Assembly: GCA_963797765.1 (NCBI GenBank)
Contig: CAWCQU010000003.1
Span: forward strand, 1,798,001 to 1,862,000
DNA from: JBGPTK01 sp963797765
GTDB lineage: Bacteria > Acidobacteriota > Terriglobia > Acidiferrales > UBA7541
Direction of reading: 5' to 3'
DNA: 64,000 nt
Numbering within the stretch: the first letter of the stretch is position 1; each line of letters opens with the position of its first letter. The position numbers were made by a program, and so were the translations under genes. Of the stretch, positions 45,033 to 54,957 are shown in pieces. The notes beneath the pieces are model-generated. The model did no database searches. It worked only from the letters and a program-made list of their open reading frames with translations, and was not told the origin of the DNA.

Positions 45033-45707
45033 TTAGCGTCTGTGGAAGGGCCAGAAGAATTCGCGCGCGATATTGGTGGCGATGTTTCCGCCCAAAGCCC
45101 AGGTTCCCAAACGGAGGGAATCTTTCGGGCCGTAACGGTCGGGAAGCCAAGCGAGCGAAGCCAAAGTGCCGACGTATGGCGCGGCGATGAACTCGGGCGC
45201 GAAAACACGGTGGCCATCGCTGGCGCGGGCGGTAATTCCGGAGAGCAGTGCATGACCGAGGCGCGGGCCGAAGCCCTTGCACTCGCACTTGTAGTAAATC
45301 GTATCCTGGTGCAGCGCAGCAGCAACCACCTCTTGCGCGCTGTTCTGAATCACGTTGACGCCGAATGCCGTGCCGAAGCGTTTTCCGAACCCGGTCATGC
45401 CCTGGCCCCAGTCGGGAATCGTATTATTCGCCTGGCCGATTCCAGCGGCGATGAGATCCTGCGCGATGCCCAGGGGGCCAAAGGAATTCCACAGATAATT
45501 GTGGAAACGCTCAGCGCCGGTGGGGAACACATAGGAATTGGCGTTGGAAGTGGTCGACGCGGTGGTGGAAGATTGAGCTTGAGACCTGGTTGCCATGGGA
45601 GAGTCCGGAAGCGCTGACTTGATGGAATCTTGTGCGTTGGCCAGCGAAGGAATCAATGCAAGCAAACTTAGCATTACTGCGATGCGGCACATCTGATTTT
45701 TTCTCAA
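45033..45707 (-). CDS. Secreted hypothetical protein
   Basis: A 224-residue protein with a signal peptide (cleavage near SLANAQ), a Ser/Thr/Asn-rich stretch and a Gly/Ala-rich domain with helical character (FGPLGIAQDLIAAGIGQA; FGTAFGVNVIQNSAQEVVAAAL; LGHALLSGITARASDGHRVFAPEFIAA). It contains one CEC motif. No family is recognised with certainty; it looks like the outer-membrane-associated hypotheticals common in Acidobacteria. Confidence 0.7.
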   Translation of the reverse strand: MRKNQMCRIAVMLSLLALIPSLANAQDSIKSALPDSPMATRSQAQSSTTASTTSNANSYVFPTGAERFHNYLWNSFGPLGIAQDLIAAGIGQANNTIPDWGQGMTGFGKRFGTAFGVNVIQNSAQEVVAAALHQDTIYYKCECKGFGPRLGHALLSGITARASDGHRVFAPEFIAAPYVGTLASLAWLPDRYGPKDSLRLGTWALGGNIATNIAREFFWPFHRR

Positions 45708-46323
45708 GGATTCCCCTTTGCGACTATTTTAATAGCATGAAACGGAGGCTTTAGCCAGAAATTTGTCCCCATGCGGCCGACGTGGTTAACCAGGCTGCAG
45801 CAGCGTTGGATTCTGCTTCGAGGAATTTACGGAAAGGCATTGCCGCATAGGCGCAGAGCGCGCCGAGGCCGGGAGCGGAGAAGGATGGCAATCGTGCGCG
45901 ATGTCGCTAGCAGTCTGGCGTGGTCTAGTTTGCGGGTTGAGTGGCGAGCGTTTTGACATTTCAGGAAAAGAGCACAGCCAGGAGTGGCTGTGCTACTTGG
46001 GGCTGTTCCATAACTCACAGAACTAGCATGAGTTTGGGAGATTTAATTTCATACGTTCCGTGCGGGTTTCTTGCTGACAAATTGGTAAGGATAATCTAAG
46101 TTGCGCGTGTCCTCAGAGTGCGCTGGCTTGCCGTCTGCTTAGGCCAGGACGCTGGCGCAGCAAAAACAGAAATTCAGCTTGAGGCCTCTCGCGGCCCGGA
46201 GAACCCATGCCCTTCCGCCATTTGATCTGTCTGTTGAAATCTGTGTCGATTCCGCGCTTCCGCGCGCTTGCCTCGATTGCTCGAAGGACCAGCCGGGCGA
46301 GAGCGGAAGCGGTTTGCTGTGGG
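45708..46323. other. Intergenic region between divergent secreted-protein genes
   Basis: The region holds the divergent promoters and a perfect 10-base hairpin AGCACAGCCA-GGAG-TGGCTGTGCT at 45971-45994. The hairpin lacks a T-run and resembles a dispersed acidobacterial repeat. No gene is supported. Confidence 0.5.
45971..45994 (+). repeat. Perfect 10-base-stem hairpin repeat (REP-like)
   Basis: AGCACAGCCA pairs with TGGCTGTGCT around GGAG. Only one copy is in the window, so the repeat status is inferred from memory of similar sequences in related genomes. Confidence 0.4.
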
Positions 46324-49300
46324 ATGTGGCGCGGGAAAATGTGGGTGATCGCGGTGGTGCTGTTCGTTTTGCTGCCAGGATTGACTGGGACCCGGGCCCA
46401 GGCCCAGACCACCGTCAGCGCGGGGCAAAATCCCGTGGCGATTGCGATCAACCCGGTGACCGACAGGATTTACGTGGCCAATCTGGGCCAGGGCAAATTC
46501 TGCGAGCAGAGCAGCTTTGTGACGATTATCGACGGCCCGACGAACAACACCTGGTCGGCGCCGGCAGGGCTGTGCCCAGGCGCGGTGGCTGTGAATCCCG
46601 CGACGAACCTGATCTATGTGGTGAACACGGCGAACTTCGACGTCTGTTGCGCTAATGTGACGGTGATCGATGGGGTGTTCCAGGGCTCCGTGACCAATAT
46701 TACGGTGGGGGGCGATCCGCAAGCGGTGGCCGTCAACCCAATCACCAACAAGATTTACGTGACCAACAACGCCGACGACACGGTGACGGTGATTGACGGG
46801 GCGACAAATGCCACTACCACAGTGCCAGTGGGCTCGGGGCCGATGAGCCTGGTGGTGAATCCGGTGACCAATAAAATCTACGTGGCGAATTTCGGCCGAA
46901 TCTTTACGGACGGCAGCATGACCGTGATCGATGGAGCCACAAATGCCACCACCACAGTGCCGATCGGTCCCGGGCCAGGCCACGGAGCATCGGCAGTGGC
47001 ATTGGCCGTGAATCCGGCGACGAACTTGATTTACGTGGTGTATGCCGGCGAATCGTCGATTGGGGCAGCGCCTGGAGTAACGATAGTGGATGGAGCGACC
47101 AACGCGGCGAAGAGTCCTTCGCTCAACCTGAGCAATCCGAATGGGATCGCGGTGAACCCGGCGACTGGGCTGGTCTACGTAACCGATAACGGCACCAACA
47201 CGATGGCGGTGATCAACTGGCCTACGTTCGATTCGAATCCATCGGTCACCACCCTGGGGCTGGGTAACGCGCCGAATTCTGTTGCCGTCAATCCCGCGGC
47301 GAACAAGATCTATGTGGCTTTCATTTTCACGAGCTACATAGCGGAAATCGATGGAGCAACGAACGCGATTACACACCTGCCGGACGCAGGAGCGCAAGTG
47401 GATGCGGTGGCAGTGAATCCGATGACCGGGCGTGTTTACGTGGCGAACACGAGCCAGGACAACGTGACGGTTTACGGCCCGGCGAGCCCCAGTATTACAA
47501 CGATTCCCTCAGGCAAGGTTCCGGCAGCGATCGATGTAAATCCGGTCACCAACAAGATCTATTCAGCAAACAACGGACACTCGATTACGGTGATCGACGG
47601 CCAGACAAACCAGTCGACTACTCTGGCCGTGGCCTCGGACTTATTTCCGAACGCCGTGGCGGTGAACCCCATCACCAACAAAATTTACTTCGCTGATCTA
47701 TACAGCGAAGAGGTGACCGTTCTCGACGGCGCCACGAATTCGCTGACGAATATTGAGGCGGGCCTGGATCCCATTGCGATTGCCTTGAATCCGGCGACCA
47801 ACAAAATCTATGTGGCTAACTTCGCCGGGAATGTGACCGTGATCGACGGAGCAACCAATGCCACCACCAGCGTGGCGGCGGGCCAGGCTCCTCGCGCCAT
47901 TGCGGTGAATGCGGCGACCAACAAGATTTACGTGGCAAACTCCGGAAGCAATAACGTGACGGTGATCGATGGAACCACCAACGCGACGACCACGGTGCCC
48001 GCGGGCGCCAGCCCCTTCGCGCTCGCCGTAAATTCCACTACCAACAAAATTTATGTGGTGAATCAGGTGGGTAATAGTTTGACGGAAATTGACGGCGCGA
48101 CTAACGCGACCGCCACCGTGGCTGTGGGCTCCTCGCCCACTGCCGTGGCCGTAAATCCAGTGACCAACACGATCTACGTGGCGAACGCTCAAGATGGCAC
48201 GGTAACCGTGATCCAAGCGCCGGCCCTCTTCCCCACGACCGTGACGGTTGGAGCTGCGCCACAGGCGATTGCGGTGAATGCACTGATCAACCGGATTTAT
48301 GTGGTGAATACTGGAAGCAACACTGTGACCATACTCGATGGAGCGACAAATCAAACCACCACTCTGGCCGTCGGCAGTTTACCGCAATGGGTGACGGTGA
48401 ATCCGGTGACCAATGCGGTTTATGTGGCAAATGTCGATAGCAATAACATCACGGAAATCACGGAAGATCAGGTGCAGACGATTCCGCTGACGACGGCAAT
48501 CGGCGCGCTGGCGAATAATCAGACAGCCAGTGGAACGCCTACGTTCAATTTCACGGCTCAAAGCACTTTTTCGCCGGATGCGACCACGCCCTACGCGGTG
48601 TACTTCCAGGCCGATTCCTGGGATGGAACGTGGACGGCGGCGGGGTCAACAGGGAACGGGATGTTTAGCGGCACGCAGCCAGCGGCTTCGGCGCTTTTGC
48701 CCGGCAGGCACATTCTGTATGCCTATGCCGCGGATGGGCAGGATGCGACTCAGGCGTCGAGCCCGTTGATCGGGAATATTGCGAGTTATTACTTTGTGGT
48801 GGAAGGTTCCAGCGGCGGCAACGCGCCGCCACCGCCGGTTTCGTTCTCGCCTGCGAGCGTTGAATTCGGAACTGTTTATCCGGGGGCCAGGGAGCGCAGG
48901 AGCTTGACGCTGACGAATACAAGCGGCGCTGATTTGACGAAGCTGCATATTTCGCTCTCGAGGCAAGAAAGGCGGGATCGCGATGAATTTGAGATCGAGG
49001 ACGAATGCCACTCGCCGCTTGCGGCGGGAGCGAGTTGCACGATTCGAGTTTTCCTGGAGGCGGAGAAGGGCGGGACTCGAGATGCGATGATAAAAATCTC
49101 CGCGGATGGTTCAGAAATTGTCGAACAAGTGCTGCTGACCGCGAATGTGATCGATCCGCGAGCCGATCTCGATCCTGACGAATTGGATTTTGATTCGGTT
49201 CGCGTGGGGAACAGCACGTCGCGGATTGCGCGGCTGAAAAATAGCGGCAGCACGCCGCTGATCATTACCGGAATTGCCATCACGGGAGAAGACGCGGCGG

Positions 49301-49482
49301 ATTTCGCGCAAACGAATGATTGTCCGAGCGTTCTACTTCCCGGTGCGAAATGCGGGCTGCGCGTTGTATTCAAGCCTGGCGCGAAGGGTTTGCGGTCGGC
49401 GCATTTGACCGTCACCGATAACACGCGGCGGGGGAAGCAGAACCTGCATTTGAGCGGCAGGGGCGCTGGCAGATCGGATTAG
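46324..49482 (+). CDS. Secreted YVTN beta-propeller protein with two ASH-type domains
   Basis: This ~1052-residue protein has a signal peptide (span VIAVVLFVLLPGLTG, cleavage near RAQAQ). It then carries about fifteen YVTN-type units of ~40 residues, each with VAVNPVTNKIYVAN-like and VTVIDGATNATTTV-like strands, enough for two propellers. A strand domain (~residues 730-830) follows, then a PPPP hinge and two ASPM-SPD2-Hydin-like domains (FSPASVEFGTVYPGARERRSLTL; DPDELDFDSVRVGNSTSRIARL). Each of these has a Cys pair. The start could be 46207, 46324 or 46339. Surface or extracellular adhesion or scaffolding is likely; the partner is unknown. Confidence 0.88.
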   Translation: MWRGKMWVIAVVLFVLLPGLTGTRAQAQTTVSAGQNPVAIAINPVTDRIYVANLGQGKFCEQSSFVTIIDGPTNNTWSAPAGLCPGAVAVNPATNLIYVVNTANFDVCCANVTVIDGVFQGSVTNITVGGDPQAVAVNPITNKIYVTNNADDTVTVIDGATNATTTVPVGSGPMSLVVNPVTNKIYVANFGRIFTDGSMTVIDGATNATTTVPIGPGPGHGASAVALAVNPATNLIYVVYAGESSIGAAPGVTIVDGATNAAKSPSLNLSNPNGIAVNPATGLVYVTDNGTNTMAVINWPTFDSNPSVTTLGLGNAPNSVAVNPAANKIYVAFIFTSYIAEIDGATNAITHLPDAGAQVDAVAVNPMTGRVYVANTSQDNVTVYGPASPSITTIPSGKVPAAIDVNPVTNKIYSANNGHSITVIDGQTNQSTTLAVASDLFPNAVAVNPITNKIYFADLYSEEVTVLDGATNSLTNIEAGLDPIAIALNPATNKIYVANFAGNVTVIDGATNATTSVAAGQAPRAIAVNAATNKIYVANSGSNNVTVIDGTTNATTTVPAGASPFALAVNSTTNKIYVVNQVGNSLTEIDGATNATATVAVGSSPTAVAVNPVTNTIYVANAQDGTVTVIQAPALFPTTVTVGAAPQAIAVNALINRIYVVNTGSNTVTILDGATNQTTTLAVGSLPQWVTVNPVTNAVYVANVDSNNITEITEDQVQTIPLTTAIGALANNQTASGTPTFNFTAQSTFSPDATTPYAVYFQADSWDGTWTAAGSTGNGMFSGTQPAASALLPGRHILYAYAADGQDATQASSPLIGNIASYYFVVEGSSGGNAPPPPVSFSPASVEFGTVYPGARERRSLTLTNTSGADLTKLHISLSRQERRDRDEFEIEDECHSPLAAGASCTIRVFLEAEKGGTRDAMIKISADGSEIVEQVLLTANVIDPRADLDPDELDFDSVRVGNSTSRIARLKNSGSTPLIITGIAITGEDAADFAQTNDCPSVLLPGAKCGLRVVFKPGAKGLRSAHLTVTDNTRRGKQNLHLSGRGAGRSD

Positions 49483-49536
49483 TTATCGGCTCGATTGAGG
49501 TGGGGGATTGCCTGGCAACCTGCACCTGCAGCGCGG

Positions 49537-49561
49537 GGTCCCTCGCGGGGCTAGGGATGAC
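49537..49561 (-). repeat. Dispersed GTCATCCC...GAGGGACC repeat, copy 2
   Basis: On the minus strand the sequence reads GTCATCCCTAGCCCCGCGAG followed by GGACC, a diverged form of 34096-34121 in opposite orientation, in an intergenic position. Confidence 0.45.
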
Positions 49562-49777
49562 GGCGAAAAGCGGCGGTGACGGGAGTCTGTGTAGTATGGG
49601 TGCGGTGACAGAGTTCCCGATTGGCTGTACGCCAACGTAGGCGGAATTCCTTTAGCTAAAACACACACCTGGCTGTGCACCTGGCAAATGCTGGACCTTC
49701 ACACAGGCAGAAGCGGCCCGTGCCAAGAAAACCCACCGAAATAAGCAAACTGAACCCCTCAGTGAATACGGCTGGCT

Positions 49778-49807
49778 TTGCGCTCGCCGCGCGATACAGG
49801 CTAGAAT
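49778..49807 (+). promoter_or_regulatory. Probable secA promoter
   Basis: TTGCGC (49778-49783) and TAGAAT (49802-49807) are spaced 18 bases apart, leaving a leader of about 100 bases before the secA ATG at 49915. Confidence 0.4.
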
Positions 49808-49914
49808 GGTAGTTTGCGCATCAAAGGATTCCGGTGGCAATGCCACCTGGAATGAAGCTGCATGTTTCCCAAACCGGGCAGGAGCGCGCGAAGTAGCGCC
49901 GTTCGAATCAAAAA

Positions 49915-52857
49915 ATGGACGTTGAAAAGATAGTCGACAAAGTTGTTTCTCATTTCATCGGGACCAAGCACGAGCGCGACATCAAGCGGATCATGCCGCT
50001 CGTCGCTCAGATTAGCGCGCTCGAGCCGGAGATGAAGAATCTCAGCGACGCGGAGATGGCGGCGAAGACGCCCGTTCTGAAGGCCCAGGTAACCGAAGCA
50101 CTGGCCGACGCCGATCCTAAGGAATCCGACTACCGAAATCGCCTGCAAGCTGCACTGGCTGGCGTGCTGGTTCCCGCATTCGCGCTGGTGCGCGAAGCAG
50201 GCCGCCGCAGGCTGAACATGCGCCACTTCGACGTGCAATTGATCGGCGGCATCGTCCTGCACGACGGCAAAATCGCAGAAATGAAAACCGGTGAGGGCAA
50301 AACCCTTGTGGCGACCTTGCCCGCGTACTTGAACGCGCTGGCCGGACGCGGCGTTCACATCGTCACCGTGAACGACTACCTGGCGCGGCGCGACGCCGAA
50401 TGGATGAGCCCGATTTTTACCAGCCTCGGTTTGACGGTCGGCGTGATCGTGCACGACCTGGACGATAAACAGCGCAAGATGGCCTACTCCGCGGACATCA
50501 CTTACGGCACGAACAACGAATTCGGATTCGATTATCTGCGCGACAACATGAAGTACGACCTGAACGATTGCGTGCAGCCCGGCCACCAATTTGCCATCGT
50601 CGACGAAGTGGATTCCATCCTGATCGACGAAGCGCGCACTCCGCTGATTATTTCCGGCCCCGCGGAGGAATCCACCGACAAGTATTACCGCATTGACAAA
50701 ATTATTCCCAAGCTGATCCAGGATATCGATTACATACTCGACGAAAAGCACCGCACCGCGACGCTCACCGAAGAGGGCGTAGCCAAGTGCGAACGGCTGA
50801 TGGACCTGGGAAATCTGTACGACCCGGGAAACATGGAAACGATTCACCACATTTATCAAGGCCTCCGCGCGCACACCCTGTTCAAGCGCGATACGGACTA
50901 CGTGGTGAAAGAAGGCGAAGTGGTGATCGTCGACGAATTCACCGGACGCCAGATGCCCGGACGCCGGTGGTCCGATGGCCTGCACCAGGCGATTGAAGCG
51001 AAAGAAAACGTCAAGATCGAGCGCGAAAATCAAACTCTCGCCACGATCACCTTCCAGAACTATTTCCGAATGTACAAGAAGCTCTCCGGCATGACCGGAA
51101 CGGCGGATACCGAGGCCGCGGAGTTCAACAAGATTTACAAATTGGATGTCGTGTGCATCCCGACGAATCAGACGCTGATCCGCATTGAAAATCCCGACGT
51201 GGTCTATCGCACCGAGCGCGAAAAATTCGTGGCCGCGGTCGACGGCATCGCTCAGGAAGACGGAACCAAGGTGGGGGGCATCCGCCAGTATTACGAGAGC
51301 GGACAACCCGTGCTGGTGGGCAGCATTTCCATCGAAAAATCCGAGGCCATCGCCGAGCTACTGAAAAAAGCCGGTATTCCCCACCAGGTCCTGAACGCCA
51401 AGCAGCACGAGCGCGAAGCCAAGGTGATCGCGCAGGCCGGACGCAAGGGCGCCGTAACGGTTTCCACCAATATGGCCGGGCGAGGCACGGATATTCTGCT
51501 CGGGGGAAATCCGGAATACCTGACCCGTGAATATGCCCTCAAAAATAAACTTGCCATGCCTTACGCTCCGGCCGGTGCGGTGTTAGGTGCGGGTGGCGAA
51601 GGCAATCCGAACAATTCCGCCGCTGCCGAAGAAAAAGCTGTGCAACTTCCGAATGGCGGCGGCCCCAGCACTGCGGCGGTTGCCGGCGGAGACGGCGCGG
51701 GACCCAAGCCCATGGTCCTGTTCCAACAGGAAGGCAAAATCTTTCAGGTGCCGTCCGACCAATGGAAGCCGATCTTCGACCAATTCGCATTGCAGTGCCG
51801 CGCCGAACATGACGAAGTGGTGGCCATGGGCGGGTTGCACATTCTCGGCACCGAGCGCCATGAAGCGCGGCGCATTGATAACCAGCTTCGAGGCCGCGCC
51901 GGCCGCCAGGGCGATCCGGGCTCCTCGCGATTTTTCCTTTCGCTGGAAGACGACCTGCTGCGCATTTTCGGCGGCGAGCGCGTGAAAGCGCTGATGTATC
52001 GTCTGGGCATGACGGAAGGTGTTCCCATTGAATCGACTCTGATTTCGAAGCGCATCGAAAACGCCCAGAAAGCCGTGGAAGCGCAAAACTTCGAAGCCCG
52101 CAAACACCTGCTGGAATATGACGACGTGATGAACCGGCAGCGCGAAACGATTTACTCGATTCGCCGCGCCGTCCTGGAAGGAAAGGAACAACGGGAATAT
52201 ATCCTCAACGTGGCCGAGGAGATTTCCCGGGAAGTGGTGGAAAAGTATTGCCCGCGCGAGCAGCACCCCGACCAGTGGAATCTGCCGCAGCTCTCAGGCG
52301 AGGTGCTCAATCAATTTGGAATCGACCTGAAGACCGCCGGAATCGAACCTAAGGATTTGAATCACGACCAACTCGCCGACGCGCTGGCCGAAAAGGTGCG
52401 GGCGCGCTACTCGGAGAAAGAGCAGATTTTCGGCGTGGAGATGACACGCTGGCTCGAGCGCCGCATCCTGCTCGACATTGTCGACGGCCAATGGAAGGAC
52501 CACCTGCTGACGCTCGACCATCTGAAAGAGGGCATCGGCCTGCGCGGATACGGCCAGAAAGACCCGTTGGTTGAGTTCAAAAAAGAAGCCTTCATCCTTT
52601 TCGAAGATATGATGAGCCGCATCGATACCGAGGCGGTTCGATTCCTCTACTTGATGCAGCCGGCCAAACCCGAAGAGGAAGCCAAACAAATCGAGCGGCG
52701 CCAGCGCCGCCAGCAACAGGAATTGCAATATCAAACCGGACCCGCACAAGCCGAAGCACCCAAACCAGTGCGAACCGGAGCAAAGATCGGCCGCAATGAT
52801 GCCTGCCCATGTGGATCGGGCAAGAAATACAAGAAATGCTGCGGAAAGAACACCTAA
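49915..52857 (+). CDS. secA: Preprotein translocase ATPase SecA
   Basis: SecA is the motor that pushes unfolded preproteins through SecYEG. The 980-residue protein has Walker A (MKTGEGKTLVATL), the DEAD-box-like DEVDSILIDEARTPL, the MTGTADTEAAEF motif, the NMAGRGTDILLGG segment of NBD2 and the scaffold/wing regions. It ends in the zinc-binding tail CPCGSGKKYKKCC for SecB and phospholipid contact. A ~70-residue Gly/Ala-rich insertion follows the LLGG motif in NBD2, as in several non-proteobacterial SecA proteins. No neighbouring Sec genes are present. Confidence 0.98.
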   Translation: MDVEKIVDKVVSHFIGTKHERDIKRIMPLVAQISALEPEMKNLSDAEMAAKTPVLKAQVTEALADADPKESDYRNRLQAALAGVLVPAFALVREAGRRRLNMRHFDVQLIGGIVLHDGKIAEMKTGEGKTLVATLPAYLNALAGRGVHIVTVNDYLARRDAEWMSPIFTSLGLTVGVIVHDLDDKQRKMAYSADITYGTNNEFGFDYLRDNMKYDLNDCVQPGHQFAIVDEVDSILIDEARTPLIISGPAEESTDKYYRIDKIIPKLIQDIDYILDEKHRTATLTEEGVAKCERLMDLGNLYDPGNMETIHHIYQGLRAHTLFKRDTDYVVKEGEVVIVDEFTGRQMPGRRWSDGLHQAIEAKENVKIERENQTLATITFQNYFRMYKKLSGMTGTADTEAAEFNKIYKLDVVCIPTNQTLIRIENPDVVYRTEREKFVAAVDGIAQEDGTKVGGIRQYYESGQPVLVGSISIEKSEAIAELLKKAGIPHQVLNAKQHEREAKVIAQAGRKGAVTVSTNMAGRGTDILLGGNPEYLTREYALKNKLAMPYAPAGAVLGAGGEGNPNNSAAAEEKAVQLPNGGGPSTAAVAGGDGAGPKPMVLFQQEGKIFQVPSDQWKPIFDQFALQCRAEHDEVVAMGGLHILGTERHEARRIDNQLRGRAGRQGDPGSSRFFLSLEDDLLRIFGGERVKALMYRLGMTEGVPIESTLISKRIENAQKAVEAQNFEARKHLLEYDDVMNRQRETIYSIRRAVLEGKEQREYILNVAEEISREVVEKYCPREQHPDQWNLPQLSGEVLNQFGIDLKTAGIEPKDLNHDQLADALAEKVRARYSEKEQIFGVEMTRWLERRILLDIVDGQWKDHLLTLDHLKEGIGLRGYGQKDPLVEFKKEAFILFEDMMSRIDTEAVRFLYLMQPAKPEEEAKQIERRQRRQQQELQYQTGPAQAEAPKPVRTGAKIGRNDACPCGSGKKYKKCCGKNT

Positions 52858-53146
52858 ACCTTTTATGTTTAAAGACTTTCGATGTTGTTCCGTGTGACCG
52901 TTTGTGATGGAGGGTGACGCATTCCTTAGCCCAGAACAGAGTTCGGGCAGCACGATTGTAATCAAGTTTCGAACCATTCAGTCTAATTTCGCGGGTGCTT
53001 GGTTCCTGTCCGGGATCAGATCCCGAACCAGCGATTGCGTGGCGGGCAGAACAACACATGCCGGAAGCCCGGCATCGAAGCGTGAGTCGAGGCATCCAGC
53101 GTAAACGTAAAGGGTTATCTTAGCTGTACCTTGGGAGGAATTGAGA

Positions 53147-53719
53147 ATGCGTAAATTGGCATTATTTTGTGGTCTGTTCCTCGCTGTCGCGGTCCCCGCG
53201 ATGGCTCAGGATAGTCCTAGAGTGGAGTTCTTCGCCGGCTATTCGTATATCCGTATGAGCCTCGATAACACCGGTTTGGGAGGAACTGGCTATTCACATC
53301 TGAACTTCAATGGCGCCAGCGGCTCCCTGGCATACAATTTGAGCAAGTGGCTGGGTGTGGTCGGCGACGTGGGCGGTTACAAGGTCAATCAGTCCATCAC
53401 CATCAGCGGGTTTACCGGATCGGTGAACACGAACGTTTTCACCTACATGCTGGGACCGAAGATTGCCTTCCGGACCCGGCGCTTCACCCCTTTTGCCCAG
53501 GCACTGTTCGGCGGCGCGCGAATCGCTGATTCACTGATCACCACCGGAACCGAAAGCGAGTTTGCGTACAGTGTGGGCGCTGGAGTGGATTACAATTTTA
53601 AGCACTGGCTGGGCATCCGTCCGGTCCAAGCGGAATATCTCAGAACAAATTTCAAAGATGGAAACAACAACCGGCAGAACAATGCCCGCATTTCGGCGGG
53701 AATCGTCCTTCGGTTCTAA
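53147..53719 (+). CDS. Outer-membrane beta-barrel protein (OmpA-like barrel)
   Basis: This 190-residue protein has a signal peptide (cleavage at AMAQD) and an eight-strand-type barrel pattern: VEFFAGYSYIRM, GASGSLAYNLSKWLGVVGDVGGY, FTYMLGPKIAFRTRRFTPFAQALFGGAR, FAYSVGAGVDYNF and the C-terminal strand ending in Phe (ISAGIVLRF), the mark of Bam substrates. The ATG at 53147 has GGGAGG nine bases upstream. It is monocistronic, followed by a clear terminator. Confidence 0.88.
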   Translation: MRKLALFCGLFLAVAVPAMAQDSPRVEFFAGYSYIRMSLDNTGLGGTGYSHLNFNGASGSLAYNLSKWLGVVGDVGGYKVNQSITISGFTGSVNTNVFTYMLGPKIAFRTRRFTPFAQALFGGARIADSLITTGTESEFAYSVGAGVDYNFKHWLGIRPVQAEYLRTNFKDGNNNRQNNARISAGIVLRF

Positions 53720-53748
53720 CCTTTGAATCCATCCTGGTGGCCGGATCT

Positions 53749-53784
53749 GGGCCTGCGGAACTCCTGCGGGCCCTTCTGTTTTTT
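53749..53784 (+). terminator. Intrinsic terminator after the beta-barrel gene
   Basis: GGGCCTGCGG-AACT-CCTGCGGGCCC forms a ~10-base stem with wobble pairs, followed by TTCTGTTTTTT, 30 bases after the stop. Confidence 0.8.
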
Positions 53785-53906
53785 GATCTCCTTCCCTCCG
53801 AATGACTTTTCTCGGCTTTCCGGCGTCTGAACCTTTGACACCGGCTCTGCGTATCTCAATGAGTGGCTGACCCGGTCCCAGAAACTCTCGACGGAGGCAT
53901 TAGAAG

Positions 53907-54905
53907 ATGAAATCTCTCCTGAATTGGCTGCCGATTTTGTTAGCGACTATTTTGAGCATGGCTGCGGGAACTCTGGTGGATACGCCTGCCCGAGCGGCTG
54001 CAGAAGGCCATTTTGAACGCACTTTGAAAGTGAACGGGCCCGTGGATCTGAATGTCGAAACCGGATCTGGATCAATTTCAGTCCGCTCCGGAAGCTCCGA
54101 TTCCGTGCAAGTACACGCCACGATTCGCGGCAGCAACGGCTGGCTTGGGAGCGACCACGATCTTGAGGATCGAATCCACTCCATCGAATCCCATCCTCCC
54201 ATCGAGCAGGACGGAAATACCGTCCGCATCGGCCACTTCGACGACCACGAACTCACCCGAAATATCTCCATCAGCTATGAATTGGTGGTGCCGGCGGCGA
54301 CTAAGGCCCGGACCTCCACGGGATCCGGAAGCCAATCTCTCGACGGAGTGAGTGGCCCGGTGGAGGCGACGTCGGGCTCGGGAAGCCTGCAGATTTCAAA
54401 CGTGGGAGCTGAGGTCACCGCCCACACAGGATCGGGGAGCATTGAGCTGCGTAGCATTAAGGGCAACGCCAGGACGTCGACCGGCAGCGGATCGGTCCGC
54501 GCGCTCGGCATCGCCGGTGGATTGAAGGCAACTACGGGCAGCGGAAGTGTCAAATTGGAACAAACAGCCGCAGGCGACGTCGAGGTAGAGACAGGGTCCG
54601 GAAGCATCGAGATGAGCGGTGTAAAGGGCTCTGCCAGCGCAACCACAGGCAGCGGCAGCATCACGGCGGAAGGCGAGCCATCCGGCCGCTGGCGGTTGCA
54701 TACAGCTTCAGGGAGCGTCCACGTACATGTTCCGGACCAGGGGGGTTACGACATCGATGCGCACACGAACTCCGGCCACATCGATAGCAGTTTGCCCATC
54801 ACAGCGCAGGGCACGATCAGCTCGCGCGAACTGCATGGGAAAGTTAGGGGTGGAGGTCCCGTGCTGGATTTAAGCACAAGCTCCGGAAACGTCTACATTC
54901 AATAA
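53907..54905 (+). CDS. DUF4097-family secreted beta-strand repeat protein
   Basis: This 332-residue protein has a signal peptide (cleavage near PARAAA) and a right-handed beta-solenoid-like body of repeated strands. A TGSGS or SGSGS turn recurs about every 20 residues (VETGSGSISVRS, TSTGSGSQSL, ATSGSGSLQI, HTGSGSIEL, STGSGSVRAL, TTGSGSVKL, ETGSGSIEM, TTGSGSITAE). The C-terminus is IDSSLPITAQGTISSRELHGKV, typical of DUF4097. These proteins are thought to be envelope or stress-associated, and their function is unclear. A strong terminator follows. Confidence 0.88.
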   Translation: MKSLLNWLPILLATILSMAAGTLVDTPARAAAEGHFERTLKVNGPVDLNVETGSGSISVRSGSSDSVQVHATIRGSNGWLGSDHDLEDRIHSIESHPPIEQDGNTVRIGHFDDHELTRNISISYELVVPAATKARTSTGSGSQSLDGVSGPVEATSGSGSLQISNVGAEVTAHTGSGSIELRSIKGNARTSTGSGSVRALGIAGGLKATTGSGSVKLEQTAAGDVEVETGSGSIEMSGVKGSASATTGSGSITAEGEPSGRWRLHTASGSVHVHVPDQGGYDIDAHTNSGHIDSSLPITAQGTISSRELHGKVRGGGPVLDLSTSSGNVYIQ

Positions 54906-54920
54906 TTCCAAGCGTACATG

Positions 54921-54957
54921 GATGCCCCGAGTCAAAATTCTCGGGGCATCTTTTTTT
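54921..54957 (+). terminator. Intrinsic terminator after the DUF4097 gene
   Basis: A perfect 11-base stem, GATGCCCCGAG / CTCGGGGCATC, encloses an 8-base loop and is followed by seven Ts. It begins 15 bases after the stop. Confidence 0.95.

Larger units (their letters stand above)
49483..49914. other. Intergenic region upstream of secA
   Basis: No gene is supported. It holds an inverted copy of the GTCATCCC repeat (49537-49561) and a probable secA promoter (49778-49807). Confidence 0.5.

Noticed and set aside
46174..47397. 407-codon minus-strand open frame over the YVTN gene
   Set aside because: It is periodic only because the sense strand encodes repeats; there is no independent support.
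46400..48450. Regular repeats that might suggest a CRISPR array
   Set aside because: The period is about 120 bases or more, the units are in frame and encode YVTN strands, and there are no spacers.
49801..51306. 501-codon minus-strand open frame over secA
   Set aside because: It is antisense to conserved SecA motifs, and its His/Val/Asp-rich composition is that of a reverse-complement shadow.
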